Notes: a model not told the origin generated them from the letters alone. A stretch of 64,000 nt of DNA from Escallonia rubra (GCA_033065855.1 JAVXUO010002486.1:682001-746000), one strand, 5' to 3'. Shown: positions 1-13,019, counted from the stretch's first letter. Translations and numbers: made by a program.

Positions 1-287
1 TAAAGCTATCTGCAAAATGACAAAGTTAAAGGGATACTCCTCAAGGAGGGGAGAAATAACAGTCTTTCTCTCTCACAAACACACTCAAAAACTGATGCTT
101 CCTTTATAGGAAAAAGGCTAAATATATTTGATTGTGACTGCACATAAGATGCATCAAAATCTGAAGTAGCAATTAGCTTCGCTTGACATTCCAATCTGCA
201 ACCTATTTATCATCCTTCTGCTAATACTTTCTTCTTCAGACGACTAGTGAGATGCATCAAAACAGAACAGAAAAGTACACCCCATAC

Positions 288-3200
288 CTTTCGGTAGTCA
301 AGTATTCCTTCAAAAGGAAGCTCTAGTTCATCACTAACTATAACAGGAATACACCCACTGACAATAGCATCAAATAATCTGGCGGATGATGGAGTGTCAC
401 CAGCTGGACTAAGGCAAAAGACAGACCTAATTCCAAAAGAAAAAACCAATTAGAACGTATCAGAACAATGTTGCATGCAAAAGATACCACTTGTTCAAGT
501 TGTAATTTACCGGCGCATGCCACTCTGAGCTGCTGCTTTCCCTGCCTCGCCAGCAGATCCCTCCTGAATCACTACATCCTTAGCACCACTAAGTTCTGCT
601 ACCAGTTTAGCACGTATTTTTCCTCCCTGGGGTTAAGGACCATATCTTAGGCAGCTATACCATATGTTACAGCATAGCCACATGCAATCACAATAACAAT
701 CGACTGAAGTAAATAACAGAAGATGGAAGCAACGAATATCTCGCATCAGCTGTGAACCAGAGAGCAGATATGATACCATAAAGGGTATTTGACTATCTTA
801 AAAACTCAATATTACCTACAAGCAAAAAAAAACACATACATAACCTCAACATTTGGATACACAGCCTTAGCAATGTTCAGATGAGGAGCAAAATCAAGTA
901 CGTAATATAAAACTTCGTAACATTTGTTCCTGGGCACCATAGTCAAGCTATCACATGAGCACGATCATGGTTTCAGTGACAAATAAGAGAGGCAATGGTG
1001 TTACGCAAAACAGGCCTCGAATACCTACATAATCACTTTTTTACTACTACAACGAAAGTACCGCAACTGGTGCCAGAAGAAGCATATCGTCTTTTTTCTG
1101 GTTCCATCAGTACATCTAAAGTGGAGATGGGGTATATTAACAGTAATAAAATAAATTATCCAGAAAAGCCACAAAATCTCAGAAGGAAAGAAACCACATT
1201 GAGCATCGCAGTAAATCAAGCATTAAACACGGAACATCGTCATCAGAACCCAATATAGAAGGTCTTAATCCCATCATTCCACCAGAATAACTGCCGGTCT
1301 GGCTAAAATCCCTTGCCATTTGACAAAAATCACCACTAGAAGCTTCCATCTTAAAGAGCAATCAAAATATTTATATGCTATAGTCATATGTTTACAAAAT
1401 GATAATAATTAGAAAATCCAATCGGTAAGCACATTGTCTTGTGATGAAAAGATTATGAGGACGAGTGAATATATGCACATTGTCTAATACAACATCATCA
1501 ATTCCTACATGTCACATTATAAAACAAAATGTATTTCACATGTCATACTTACAGCATTTCTTTTAAGCCTCCCACGAAAAAAGAGTAGTGTGCTCCTCTT
1601 TGATTGATTTTCTGATAAGCATGTGGCATCACAGAAATCAAGGTTGGGGACATAAGGTAGTATCAGGTCCTTCTCAAGTGAAACTTGTCCAGGCTTGTAC
1701 CTGAAGTTGAGAACAATCACGCAACAGCAACTAGAATAAATCCGTAAAATGAGACACACACAATTTGATTGAGATACTGACCAATTCCCTGTGGAGTCCA
1801 TATCCGGTAGTAGCCAAATCGCATTCTTCATATATCTGCGGACAGACTTGAAAGACCAGGGATGATGCACTGGAAGTATGTGATCTCTACCTTCAGACCG
1901 GTTCCAAGCAGGCTGATCTGTTACCCATTTTAAAGCTTCCTGCGACAATAGTAGCACATTAGATCTTTAATAGACAAAAGAAAACTCAAAGCTACAACAT
2001 TGCAATTTTATAACTGGACTTCCAATTCACAGATATCCCAATGTGTAGAATAAGAAAACTCCAAATCAAATTCAAGAAAACAACTTTAATTCCAAGATTT
2101 ATTGATGGCATAACAAAGCTGCAAAAGGCATCTAGAAATTAATTCCAACTGCAATTCTAACTCAAAGATTTCCAAACATGAGAAAAAACAGTAGTAACTA
2201 GAGATCTGACTGTTGGTGTTCCTTCTGGTCCCTAAGCAGGCAAGGGAAAGGGCAAAAACCACAAAGAACAGAAGCAAACTGCTTTACATATGAACTTCAC
2301 AACAGGTATCATTAAACATACTCCACAAAAGTTTGTCACCTACAAACTTTTTCTTGATACATTGAAACAAAGCAATCCAAACAAAATTCTGAAAATTTTG
2401 GACACAAAAAAGTTTGCACAACTCAAAGGATATGATCACAAAAAAGTTCGTGTATGCATTGATATGATCACAAAAAAGTTTGCACAACTCAAAGGATGAA
2501 CCAAGTAATTGAAACCCTAATTTTGACAAGTAAAAGTTATGTAAGAGAGAATATCAAAGGATAGAAAAGGCATAATAACCATAATCCAGTAGTAATCATA
2601 ATTCCTATCCGAGGCTAGACCTATAGTCTAAACATAACCCCTATCCGAGGTTAGCCTGAACGGATAACAAACACATCATAGTTTATACCTATACCACTAA
2701 TAATGAAACTTGGATACCTAAAAGTAAACGCAAATAGCATAAGGCCGTGGTAACTTCTCGCCAACAGGAAAAAGTTGATGGTCGTGGAGAAAGGTAAGAG
2801 CTGAATGTTAATCTAATACAAACATCTGTTGTAAGCTGAGAAAAGCGCTTGTATGAATAAGCAACATCTGCTATGTGGGGCAAGGCCTCATTTAGATGAG
2901 TTTTGCTAAGAGCCGGACAAACAAACCAACAGAGAAAAGAGAGAGAGATAAAGAACAAGCACATCATGTCTATACCTATTCGATTTGATAATTAACTTAA
3001 ATACCTAAATTAGAAGCAAATATCAGAAGGCTGTGGAAACATGTTTCTCCGACAGGAAAAGCCGATAGTCGTGGAAAGATGCAAGAGCTGAATGTCAATG
3101 TTTAATCTATTAAAAGCATGTAAGAGCTGAATGCAGCAAGATGAGAAAAGCACTCACACCCTATAGAGTGCCTTGCATTGCTGTTTCTCCAACAGGAAGA

Positions 3201-4227
3201 AACTTATGGTCGTGAAGAATGGAATGTAGAATAGGTCCGCATCCTCTTGTCGACGAACTCTCACAACATGTTTTAAAACCCTTTCCGATTCTGGAGCAAT
3301 CAAATCCCTCCATAGCCAGTAGTCAATAGAATGCTGCACAGAGATTGAACAGAGACTTAAACTAAGGATTAAACAACATGAAAGTACTGCCATTCCAATG
3401 GCACAAATATTTAAAAACACTACTGCTTCAGTCTCATAATATTTATCCACTTTGACTTTTTGTGCTTAAGAACTTTATGAGCATTGACCGTGTTCGTTAC
3501 TTTACCCTACTTGTCAAACAATACCTATTTAGTCCATAACTACTACTTGCAATTTTGTTAACTCTTCGATTTAGCCAATTCCTAGATTGAGCATGTAAAC
3601 AATGACATTGTTCATTGTTTTACTCTAATTTGACTAGTCAAACAGTATGTATACTACTGGGATTGCTGTGTTTGAGCTTAGCTCGATGCTTACGTGCTCA
3701 ATTTTATCCTAGAAATTGGTAGAAAGTCAAAGGGGAACAAGATTACGAAACAGACGGGGTAATACCTGTTCAATTAGGCGGTGGACAGGGCTACCATTAG
3801 AGGTGAGATTCGAGGTTTCTCTGTACGTATTTCTAAACAACCAAAGCAGATCGTAGGTGAATTTGGCCGGCATCTCGTAAACATAAACCCTGATAGCGGA
3901 TGGCAACGGCGACGTATCGTGGTAGAGCCGTTGAGTCTCTCTCTTCCAAACCAAATCGTCCAGTTTCTTGACGTCGCTCTCACTCGCCAAACTCGCTGGG
4001 TCGGCTCGGGGTCGGTGAGGGTCGGAGGTGAGGAACTTCTCGAGCGAGTCGACGAAGGAGTAGTCGACATTAGGGTTTTGAGAGGTGCGGATTGGGACGG
4101 CGCGGGGAGAAGTGGCGACGGAGAAGATGTAGAAGAGGATTGAGAGTGCGAGGAGAGAGAGAGTGAATAGGAGGATCGGAGATCTTGGCCTAGGGTTACC
4201 GGTTATAGAGTAATGCCTTCCGGCCAT
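288..4227 (-). CDS. GT47/exostosin-family glycosyltransferase, 3' end outside window
   Basis: Six exons read on the minus strand: 3766-4227, 3160-3333, 1782-1939, 1553-1700, 511-626 and 288-426. All have GT-AG borders and join in frame to 399 residues. The product is a type II Golgi membrane protein: a short basic N-terminus, one membrane segment at about residues 17-38 ([20 protein letters not shown]), a stem, then the exostosin domain beginning near [12 protein letters not shown]. Strongly family-typical stretches are [28 protein letters not shown] and [20 protein letters not shown] (the nucleotide-sugar-binding side). It closely resembles my recollection of Arabidopsis At5g16890. The family transfers sugars onto cell-wall polysaccharides; the exact substrate cannot be read from sequence. 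Roughly 100 C-terminal residues lie beyond position 1. Intron 2 is large and carries copies of exon 2 sequence. Confidence 0.93.
2400..2500. repeat. short tandem duplication in GT47 intron 2
   Basis: The segment ACAAAAAAGTTTGCACAACT followed by CAAAGGAT occurs twice, about 62 bases apart, with a partial copy (ATGATCACAAAAAAGTT) between them. It lies inside intron 2 of the GT47 gene, and no coding role is visible. Confidence 0.8.
2671..3225 (-). repeat. degenerate direct repeats derived from GT47 exon 2
   Basis: Two similar segments of about 180-190 bases (about 2671-2860 and 2960-3150) sit 289 bases apart. Both contain a diverged copy of the exon 2 3' part that encodes [12 protein letters not shown], plus the first bases of intron 2. 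The true exon copy lies just next to them at 3160-3225. Read on the minus strand, all three share a CACGAC core, a TTCCTGT core and a GAGAAAC-like core. The intronic copies have frame breaks, so they are relics and not alternative exons. Confidence 0.7.
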
Positions 4228-5928
4228 AATTCAGATACTTTTGAACAGATTTGATTGATTGATACCTCTGTTAGTAACTCCAAAATTTCAACACGCAGAG
4301 ATTGCAGAGGCAATATAGCTGGAAGAAGGGATAAATCCTGTTAAACAATCATAAATCAATTTTCAAAAGAACGCTGAGACGGTGGGAGGGAGGGATCAAT
4401 ATCCCATCTGTCTAATTAATCTCCAACTCAGAACTCGAATTCTTCTATAGATTTATGTTTGCAGTGAAACAATTTTAGTGATAAAAAAAAAGTTACCAAA
4501 AAATAGTTTAATAGCAAGTACGTTTAAAACGTGGTTCATTTCATATAGTTCACGAGTCAATGTAATTCAGATTGACGATGTGAAACTGTAAGACCAATGC
4601 ATATTTTTTAGCGTAAGTTGTTTGTTTGTAGTTGTGGATCGCATTGATCTCCAAGATGGGATCGTTACTTTAGAATGACATTCTTTCCACTTAAATAGAG
4701 AACTTTTCTTGGTTTCGCACTAATTGTCTAGGTCATTCAAAACCATTAGATAGAGAGTTGATGATGTGACAGGAGTCACACGACTGAAGACCGATACAAC
4801 ATGTCACGACCCACACATTTTCGTGCTGCATCAGAACGATCGTGAGGCTTCATGACACTTGCAACCTACTTGCGCAGCGTGTCATGAACCCCCAAATCTC
4901 ACAAGGCAACACTATCTTCTCTGTAAGCACACTAACACCAACATTGCATAAGGATCTTGTCCAAGCACACGGATGACCCTAGAATAATAACAACACCCGA
5001 TACAGTCTCAAGAGACTATCTAATCCACAGCCAGCGTTGACAAATTTCCTAACTTGCCAATGTATTTTTGTGGCTGTCCATGTTGGTGACAAATATATTC
5101 GAGATCGCTTATTATTTTAGCATACTTATGCCACCTGTACTATCATAGGGATGACAAACAACTTTGACAAAAATGTTCTCTCCCTAGTTCCTTCTCTCTA
5201 TCGTCGGTGGTGACTAACGAACCGACGAGAGGCGACAGGCGACAAATAGGGGAGAAGAGTCAGGGGGATAAAACATAAACTAGTGGGAGAGGTTTTCGCC
5301 AGAGTCAGCTTGGGCAAGTTAGAAAACTTGCCAACAGTGTCAAATGATTAGAACTATAAATAAAGCATTCTGGTGTGACAAATGAGGCACCTATACTTAT
5401 TTAAAAGGGAAAAATAAGTTTAAATTAAAGATGGGGTCGGCCAAGTCACAGCACATCTATCCAGTCTGCTAGGCTGTGCCCCAGTCCACTGAGGTTAGCT
5501 CCATTACATATTTTCCCATTTAATTTTCAACTCCAGAATTATACCCAGGGTAATGATATATAAAACCAAAAAGATGACAAAATGCCACCGTTGCACATCT
5601 TTGCGAAAGCCATGCATGCAGCAAGGCCGCGCACCAAAACTCACACAGTAGCAGCCAGGGATGCTGGCCGCTCAGAGAAGTTAAGAACAAGTATATTTTC
5701 ATTATATCATCAACTTCTAGACAAGTTCAAACACAAATTACTTGCACCAAATGTGTAGAAACAATGGAAGTGAAATTCTGAGTACTTGAACCAAAAAGAG
5801 AAAGTCTTGAATTCCTGTTTATGACGGTTTGTTTAGAGCATCAAACTTGATGTGAACACCTAAATGGCCTCTGCATCGCTAAAGAACTTCTCTGTTCCAC
5901 GTATCAAGGTATTCGATGCAGGGGCAAC
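4228..5928. other. intergenic region upstream of the GT47 gene and downstream of TOL1
   Basis: It holds the GT47 5' leader and promoter (about 4228-4700) and the 3' flank of the TOL1-like gene (below 5929). No recognisable gene, tRNA or clear transposon was seen. Short open frames here look random. Confidence 0.6.
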
Positions 5929-8900
5929 CTAAAAACTTATCAGGTCATCTTTCGATGGCTGATCCTTCTTCGTAGCATGACTGCCCCCTTCAGATGTGCC
6001 GCCTGCTTTCTTACCAAAGATCATCTCGTCGAGATCATCCATCATGTCGTCATTGTTCCCTCCCTGTGGTCCACCTCGAAAACTCGCTGGTTTTCTGACT
6101 AGAGCATCCTCTTTCCCTAGACGTGGTGATTCATCAGGCTCGACAGCAACAGGTATCATTGCGGGTTCTGGCTCTGCTGGTGCCACTGCAGGTTTCTTCA
6201 TATCTTCGTAATTGGACAGGACTTTCTGGATTTCATCATTAACACTCAAGGCTTCAAAGAGCAGGGCCTCATCATCCCCAGCAGTCTCAATCATTCTCTG
6301 GATAGTAAATTGGGTCTGCCGACACTGCTGTACAAGTGTGGTTGTCAAGTCATCCTGTCAAGACAATTATAAAACCGAGTCAACCGAGAATCGACACATA
6401 ACTGAAGTCTCACAACAGTGAAAAAAGCGGCAAGAAACCCCACGAGACCGAACTCAAAATTGATACGTACTTTTCTTAGCCTAAAAGAGAGGAACTGGAG
6501 CGGCACTGAACTGCCAGTAATAGGAGAAGATAACGACCAGCTTGTACTACAATATGTAACATTTGTATTGACAGCCCACATGACATGAACTGCAATACCC
6601 CGGTTTCTTTACAATGTAAAATTTTTCTTATCACCTCCCACAACCTAGAAGAGTTACTTCAAGCCATTTTAACGTTAATGATTAACTCGCTAAACACATC
6701 TGAATGAACACACAGGAACAATGACACAAACCGCAAATAAAATCTGATGTAAGCTAATACATTTACTGTAAGCTATTACACAGCGAATCATTGTGTTGAA
6801 GAGATTTTAATAGCCAATTCTAGACTCCTATTTCTCCATCTTACCTAGAAATATAATCACATATTCATACTGACTAGTTTATAGTATGGTCAATACTGCA
6901 CTGTCTACACAGTCCACCTACCTCCTACATTTGCATGAACTGGTGCAGAAATCTTACTTGTTCACGAGTAGACCGAAGGATGAGCATCTCAGTTTGCTAG
7001 AATTGCCAAGAGTGTCAAAACTATGCTTTTTGAGGTTCAAAGGTCAAAATAAAACAGGACTCGGTCAAAGGTCAAAATCAAAGAGAAATATTGAAAAAGG
7101 ATTTGAGGTATGACAAGGTTATTAGGGTGAGAGGAATTAAGCTAAGATGAATGACGAAGTATCATTATTTGGATGAGCAAAAAAAATAGATTTCACAACC
7201 TATTGCAAAAAATGAAGATTTGACGACCATACTTCTCGAGAAAATGGCAGAAGCATTAAAACTCAGCAATTCTCATTACAGCAGACAGAGAAGATAAGAA
7301 GTTGAGACTGATTACCAAAACTAAAGTCAAAAATAAAAGATTAAAAAGATGGCCTTGAAATTCAAAATGTGTGAAAAGTCGAGACAAGGATCTATGACAA
7401 AATTGAATCCTTATCCGTGGAAAGAAAGATGCGGGCTGCTATACAAACGCTGAAGTAAGAAAATATAACGATGATACTGAGGTCGGTAAGATTGCGATAA
7501 ATGGCAATATGGTTTCATCATCCTTGAATCTAGAACTGGTTATGGATCTGTTCCAATCATATTGACGTCTTGAATCTAGAACTAGTTATGTGGATCTGTT
7601 CCAAATTATATTCACGCCATCTTATTCAGATCATATCTTAACGTAGTAAAGCAATTAAGTTGCTAAACTAGAAGAGCCTTTAGGCATCAGTAAACAAAAG
7701 AAACAAGGAATAAAAAGAAAAATAATAAAAATTTACTACTTTTCATAAAGCTTTCACAATATTATAGCCTCACCCCAAAGCATATGTAAAACCTTCCCTG
7801 CAATGGTAGGAGCCTTATGCCCTGGCCATCGTTCTTACCGCAAAGATCCTTATGACGCTAAAGCGCTGGATATATTTATCATAATAAAAGGGCTCCAATG
7901 CACAAGGCTCCTGCATATGGGGTCTGGGGAGGGTGAACCTTGTGCAATGGGAAGGTTGCACCAATGTGATCTGGATGCAAGGGATTAAAAGCACGGAAAC
8001 AGTCTCTCCATCTTGTTTATGACAAGGCATTAATGCAAAAATCGCGAAATAAAGGCTTTGTGGCTAAGGATAAAGGACAATTCCCTGCTAGTGACAAAAG
8101 AAGGAATGCCCACAAATGATGCAGCCAAAGTGAAGTCACAATTGTCACCTGCCGCATTTTTTAATTTACAGTGGGAGTGCAACTTTAATATGTATACATG
8201 TACAGGAAGGTGAAATCCTAACAAACAGATATATTAAGCTCATTTTCAAGATAAACATGAGATATTAAGCTCGCACAGAAATAAAAATGTCTTGACGAAT
8301 TCACAGTTGATAGGTGGAGACATAACTAATGCGATCGATTAAGCTAATTACCAACTTATACTAACACTACCACATGTTCGCAATGTCACCAAAACAAGTA
8401 TGAAAGAGCCCAGAGAGGAATAGATTTAATTTTTTTGTCAGAATGAAAAAGCTGCACCCAACTCAAGTTTTATCTATTATCACCTATCTGCAGTATCAGG
8501 GTAAGTCAGAGTGTGAAGTGCAATTCATGCAATAAATAACTTAACGTCGACTACCTGAACCAACTGACGTGGTCAATCATAATCATTAGAGGGGGATATT
8601 GGTGAGCCAGGGAAGAGGGAAGTCAACGTCTTGCCTTCCTAGAACACGTCTATACCAAACACAAAATATAATAACAAAGGCCTCCTGTATACTAAATTTA
8701 ACATCATAATACACATCAAAGTAGAATCAGGATCTGATGGCTGCTGCAATATGATAAAAGTACCTTCAAAGCATCTTGTTGAGGTGATGAGGATAAAACA
8801 GTCGTAAGAAGCTCAATGCTGTTTCTGGCCACATCAAATGCTTCCTTCGTCTGCTCAGCTGAAAAGCTCTGCACAGGAATCTCATGATGGATTTGTTGCG

Positions 8901-10012
8901 CGAGACTAGCATTTGGTTCTGAAACTGGGATCGATCGGGGAGGGGTAAATATAGGAGCTAAACTCTCAGTGTCACGACCGGGGAATCGTATTCCTCTTGA
9001 TTTCAAACTCTGGGAAACATAACATGTTAATTGATAAGTATCCCAAGTACATTTCTGTATGGAAAACATTTCTACTTTAGTCAGCTATATCTTGTTTAAG
9101 CTCTTTTAATATCTGACAAAGACATTGGCCTGCAGGGAGAATAGTTCATGGCAACATAAACTTTGCCCGCCCAACAAAGTTATTGGCACGACGCTATGGG
9201 GAAACATATAAGAGCCTAACTACTCCGATTGTTTGAAAGATATATCGCTTTTTTATCAAGATGATTATTAGAATACATTAAGATCCCCATGAATCAGGTG
9301 AAAAACATTAACAAGGCTAGAAACAACAATATTGAAGCATCTCATGTCGACTGTGCCTGGTTATAATTTGTAAAAAGGGGGACTTTAAATCAGCAAAGCA
9401 CCATTTAAACATTTTGGAGGTAAAATGTATCACTTCTTTTTATTGCCTGGCTCTTAAATATAAAATGACATAAGCTGTTCAACTGCAAAATACCTTGTAT
9501 GTCTCCTCATAGACAGGCAAATACCGGAGCTCATCAGAGGACTCTCCCCATGCTTCGATCAGGACAAGAGCCTTGTTCCGATTGTTAACAACAGTCTGAG
9601 GATCATCAATCAACTTCACCATCTCATCAAGGATCCTCTCGGCTGCAACCTCTGAAAACGCCTTCTCGCAATTCTTGACAACCGTCTCAAGCAACACTAG
9701 AGCCAAGTACTGAACCCTAGGGACCTTTAACATAATCCGTTTCTTAATACCCCGTATAAGTTCAACGCTATTAATCTTCTCATGATTGATCATGTCACAG
9801 AGCTCGAGATTCATGGCCCAATCAGGCTCCTCTAACGTTTCAGCTGTGGCTTCCTCTGCAAGCTTATCGGCCTGATTGGGGCCTTGGAAGAACTCCTTCA
9901 TCTTGAAACTCACGGAACTCATGCCAGCAGTAATCTTTTGGCCAACCTCGGAACCTCCAATCTTCAAACGCTCACTTAAGGCGTTGACTTTCTCCATCAA
10001 ATTGTCACTCAT
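5929..10012 (-). CDS. TOL1: TOM1-like ubiquitin-binding VHS/GAT protein (TOL1 type)
   Basis: Three exons, 9494-10012, 8764-9009 and 5929-6354, join with phase-0 introns into 396 residues. The VHS domain covers about residues 8-145 (LEEPDWAMNLELCDMIN, then VQYLALVLLETVVKNCEKAF). The GAT domain covers about 205-290 (EAFDVARNSIELL, then LVQQCRQTQFTIQRMIE). The acidic tail has DDMMDDLDEMIFGKK and ends DDLISF. It matches recalled Arabidopsis TOL1 (At5g16880) nearly end to end. TOL proteins act as ESCRT-0-like adaptors that bind ubiquitinated cargo at the plasma membrane and endosomes and pass it to the vacuolar degradation route. The start is fixed by MSDNLMEKVNALSERLKIGG, typical of the family. 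Intron 2 is about 2.4 kb. No truncation is seen. Confidence 0.96.
7515..7614. repeat. ~45-base tandem duplication in TOL1 intron 2
   Basis: The segment starting TTGAATCTAGAACT, followed by GGATCTGTTCCAA, occurs twice in direct orientation about 45-50 bases apart. The second copy has small insertions. It is purely intronic. Confidence 0.8.
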
Positions 10013-10620
10013 CTTTCAAAACCCTAAAATTTCAAGAAACACCCGAGAATTTCTTCACCTATCCAAAACCCTCACCACGAGGCTTCGTTTGGAGGGAAAC
10101 CAAGAAGCCCTAAGAAAAACGAAACAGAAAACCCACTTAGACCAAAACCCAATTAGTTCATCCCCAATCTCAAACTAAATTTCGAAAAATACGTCATTCC
10201 TTTCAAACCCATCACATGGACTAAAAATTGAGCTCCTTAATCACTAATTCTTCCGAGGAACAATAAGGAAAAATATAAAATCTTCGAATTACACGCAGAC
10301 AAGTTGACCACATTACAATCAGATCATACAAACCACGTTAATACATGGTGCTGAACGGCTGATCAGACCATCTCTTTCCGATCAAAAGTCAAACAAAACA
10401 CGAGTTGGGTCAAACGCAAAAACCCAGAAGAATTTCGACAAGTTACATCTAAACTATCAATGAATTGAGGAAATTACGCAAATTTCATCGATTAGCTCAA
10501 AGAACAAATACAAAAAAAAAAAAAAAATCAATTTTGAGTATTGACCAAACCATGCTAAAGAGCAGTAAGTACCTCGAGAATTTAGTCCTCGGAGACGTAC
10601 GACTCGCTTGGGAAACTTCT
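10013..10620 (-). promoter_or_regulatory. TOL1-like 5' leader, probably with a leader intron
   Basis: On the minus strand a good donor (TTCTCGAG|GTACTTAC, near 10573) and an acceptor just upstream of the start codon (TTTTAG|GGTTTTG) would remove about 0.55 kb of the leader. The region has no alternative coding exon. This is inference from splice signals only. Confidence 0.4.
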
Positions 10621-11488
10621 GATGCTCCTCGGTGTTGATGCGGTCTCGTTTTTTATAGTTAAAGGTGGGCAAGATTGAAATTTTTACCTGAAATATGTTG
10701 TTGTGAAATGTACACAGGGTCAAGAGGCAAGAAGCCAAGAAGTGCTTTAACATAGGGCAAATCTTAGACGCAAAGCTAAAAGCCCTTTGACTCTTTGAGG
10801 AGTGTAATCCAAGCATACCAGTCTCTTCAAAATAAATAATTAAATAAATAAAATAATTGTAGGCCATCATAATATATGAGGTTTTATATTTTAGTGTCAG
10901 CAACAAAAATGTTGCATAGATATAAAATGTGTAACGGATAAACATTTTTAAAGGGAAAAAAAAATGAAAAGACCTTAGTGTTTATTGATGGGGAGTATTG
11001 TTTTTATAACTTTAATTAAATCTCGCTCTTCAAAGCAATAAAATATCTCGGTTTCAAATTTTTTTAGCTAGTAGTATTTACCAAAAACATGTTTGATATT
11101 TCATGTTTCGTATAAATAAGGTGCTTGTCTAATAAATCTGTTTGGTTTTATGTTTATTATCCTCGTCCTTTCAAATATTTCACTTCTTTAGTATTAGCAA
11201 AATAAAGATGAGTAATTCACAACAACAAAAAAAACGCTGATGCACCTTATGATCCTTAAGGCTGAGAGTGTTGACATCTCGTCATCGATCTTATCGTGGT
11301 ATATTTCTAATGCTCTACATAGTAAAAATGTTTTCTTCTCTAGAATTTATTAATTTCTTCTGAAAAACTCCCTAAAATTCTCTTAACAATTTAAGAATCT
11401 GATTTCATTTGTCTTAAATTTATGTTAGCAATCTAAAATTATGGTCCAGAAATTTGTGAAGTGGAAGAACTCAAGAAGAAGCCCAACT
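10621..11488. other. AT-rich intergenic region
   Basis: It contains the probable TOL1 promoter (lower part) and AT-rich spacer. No gene or defined repeat was recognised. Confidence 0.5.
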
Positions 11489-11497
11489 AAAAAAAAA
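11489..11497 (-). terminator. RNA polymerase III terminator for tRNA-Tyr
   Basis: A run of nine A on the plus strand reads as T9 on the minus strand, 22 bases after the tRNA 3' end. A shorter T4 run lies closer and may also act as a stop. Confidence 0.7.
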
Positions 11498-11519
11498 GTA
11501 TGTTGGAAAAGAGAAGGAT

Positions 11520-11605
11520 CCGACCTGCCGGATTCGAACCAGCGACCTAAGGATTAGCTGCACAACGACTACAGTCCTCCGCTCTACCAACTGAGCTAAG
11601 GTCGG
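11520..11605 (-). tRNA. tRNA-Tyr (GTA anticodon) with intron
   Basis: On the minus strand the gene starts CCGACCTTAGCTCAGTTGGT and ends AATCCGGCAGGTCGG. The acceptor arms CCGACCT and AGGTCGG pair fully. The A box (TAGCTCAGTTGGTAGAGC) and B box (GGTTCGAATCC) are intact. The anticodon loop reads CTGTAG, giving anticodon GTA. About 13 extra bases (TCGTTGTGCAGCT) follow the base 3' of the anticodon, the standard intron position in plant tRNA-Tyr genes. At 86 bases it equals a 73-base tRNA plus a 13-base intron. CCA is not encoded, as expected for a nuclear gene. Confidence 0.96.
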
Positions 11606-12161
11606 TTGCTGGTGATTTGTCAGTCATTATATTATTAGAATAGTTACGGGGTCGCAATAATAAACTTCTTTCATCGCATTGACCTGCTTCTAGAATAGCA
11701 ATTTAATTAAGCAAATCATTAAATGGGAGGGTTTGATGTCCAAGCTTTGGCGATTACACTTGTAAATACCGAGTCTTCTTGGCGTTTCTTTTATATCTTT
11801 TATTTGTTATTTGGCACACAACAATATTGTATTGTACTACGCATTCACGAGTTAGCACAACTGTTTGTGATAAAGATTAAAAACAATAACATATGTGGTT
11901 CTTTGGAAAAGAAGTAAAAAATATTGAGTGGTTCGGGATCAATGGACCCAACTATCGAAGATAATTGTATATACGGTAAATAACGTCTCTCTTAGCCCAC
12001 TCCCTGTACTAGTAGCCCCTCCTGATCTAATTGTATTAAATGCTTGGAATCAGTGGTCCGGAACTGGGCACTAATTAATACAGTAATACTCCTCAAAAAA
12101 TTGCTAGTTCCTCTCTCTTTTGGGACTTGCTCGACTAGCTGGTTCAAAATCGTTCCCAAGT
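11606..12161. other. intergenic region without a recognised gene
   Basis: AT-rich sequence upstream of the tRNA. Short frames on both strands show no family resemblance. Confidence 0.5.
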
Positions 12162-12697
12162 GGACCATGTGAGTTCCATTTTTTTTTTGGTAGAAAGAAA
12201 ATTGCATTGAAAATAAAGTTTAAGAGTACAGATTAGCCAGTTTGGCCATACATAATAGATCATGACTATGCTTGTCATGCAAAATAAAGGCCAGAAAGTA
12301 CAGATACATAAAACAAGCATACAAAAGCAAATAAAGGAAATGCAGATCAGCTACATCATAAATCATTGACCCAGTCCTGGTAAACAGGAATTCGTTTATG
12401 ACAAGCGAAAGCTGCTAGTGATAGATGTTCTGTCCTGACAATACTGAAACGAAACAAAGAAGAAACTACTTGACAGAAATCATACATAATTGGTGCCACA
12501 GTATCAGGTACATCTTCAACGTTGGTGAGCTGGCGGAGTAGCTGAGAGGTCCAGAGGAACAGATTTTGATTTTTTGTTGGCTTCAGGACCAGCTGCACCG
12601 ATGTGTTATCCCTTGTTCTTTTACTACGGCCTATTCGACTTCCTCCATGCAAGTCAAGAAAGTCGAGAGAGTCCTCCGTTCGGACCATGTGGATTCC
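12162..12697 (-). mobile_element. 5'-truncated non-LTR retrotransposon (or retrocopy) with target-site duplication
   Basis: A run of T at about 12179-12189 marks a poly(A) tail on the minus strand. The sequence before it reads TTTTCAATGCAATTTTCTTT, then CTACC, the usual look of plant L1-type 3' ends. The insert is flanked by near-identical 16-base direct repeats, GGACCATGTGAGTTCC (12162-12177) and GGACCATGTGGATTCC (12682-12697). The insert is about 0.5 kb. It holds an open frame of 110 codons (12356-12688) that I cannot assign to a family; that frame runs into the target-site duplication, so its start is an artefact of the junction. Confidence 0.72.
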
Positions 12698-13019
12698 TCA
12701 CAGTTCAATGTCATAGTAGGATAGAAAAAGAAAAAAGAATTATTAATTGAGCCCGATATAAGTGTTTGCATATGGTACTGCTTTCAGCGCCACTCACAAG
12801 GCCAAATGGTAATGGTAAATTGCGGAGAAACAAGTCAAAAACAAAAAAGGTTGGGGGTTGCAGGTTGTGGGAGCTGTGTGGAATTTGGACCAGCGGTTAG
12901 GTATGAACCACGCTTTTCACACTTGCCGCGAAAGGTCATCACCTAGCCGACAGCTATATGATTTCTTCTTGTTCGTTATTTGCACGTTCCGAATCCATTA
13001 AACTGACAGCTGCAGCTCT
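12698..13019 (+). promoter_or_regulatory. upstream region of the phosphorylase-like gene
   Basis: 322 bases between the retro-insertion and the first start codon of the bark-storage-protein-like gene. They must contain its leader and proximal promoter. No specific cis-element can be claimed. Confidence 0.4.

Noticed and set aside
2689-2967. 92-codon minus frame in GT47 intron 2
   Set aside because: It overlaps the decayed exon 2 copies and does not continue the protein in frame.
3781-4143. 120-codon plus-strand frame opposite the GT47 gene
   Set aside because: It is the antisense shadow of GT47 exon 1, which has clear family motifs.
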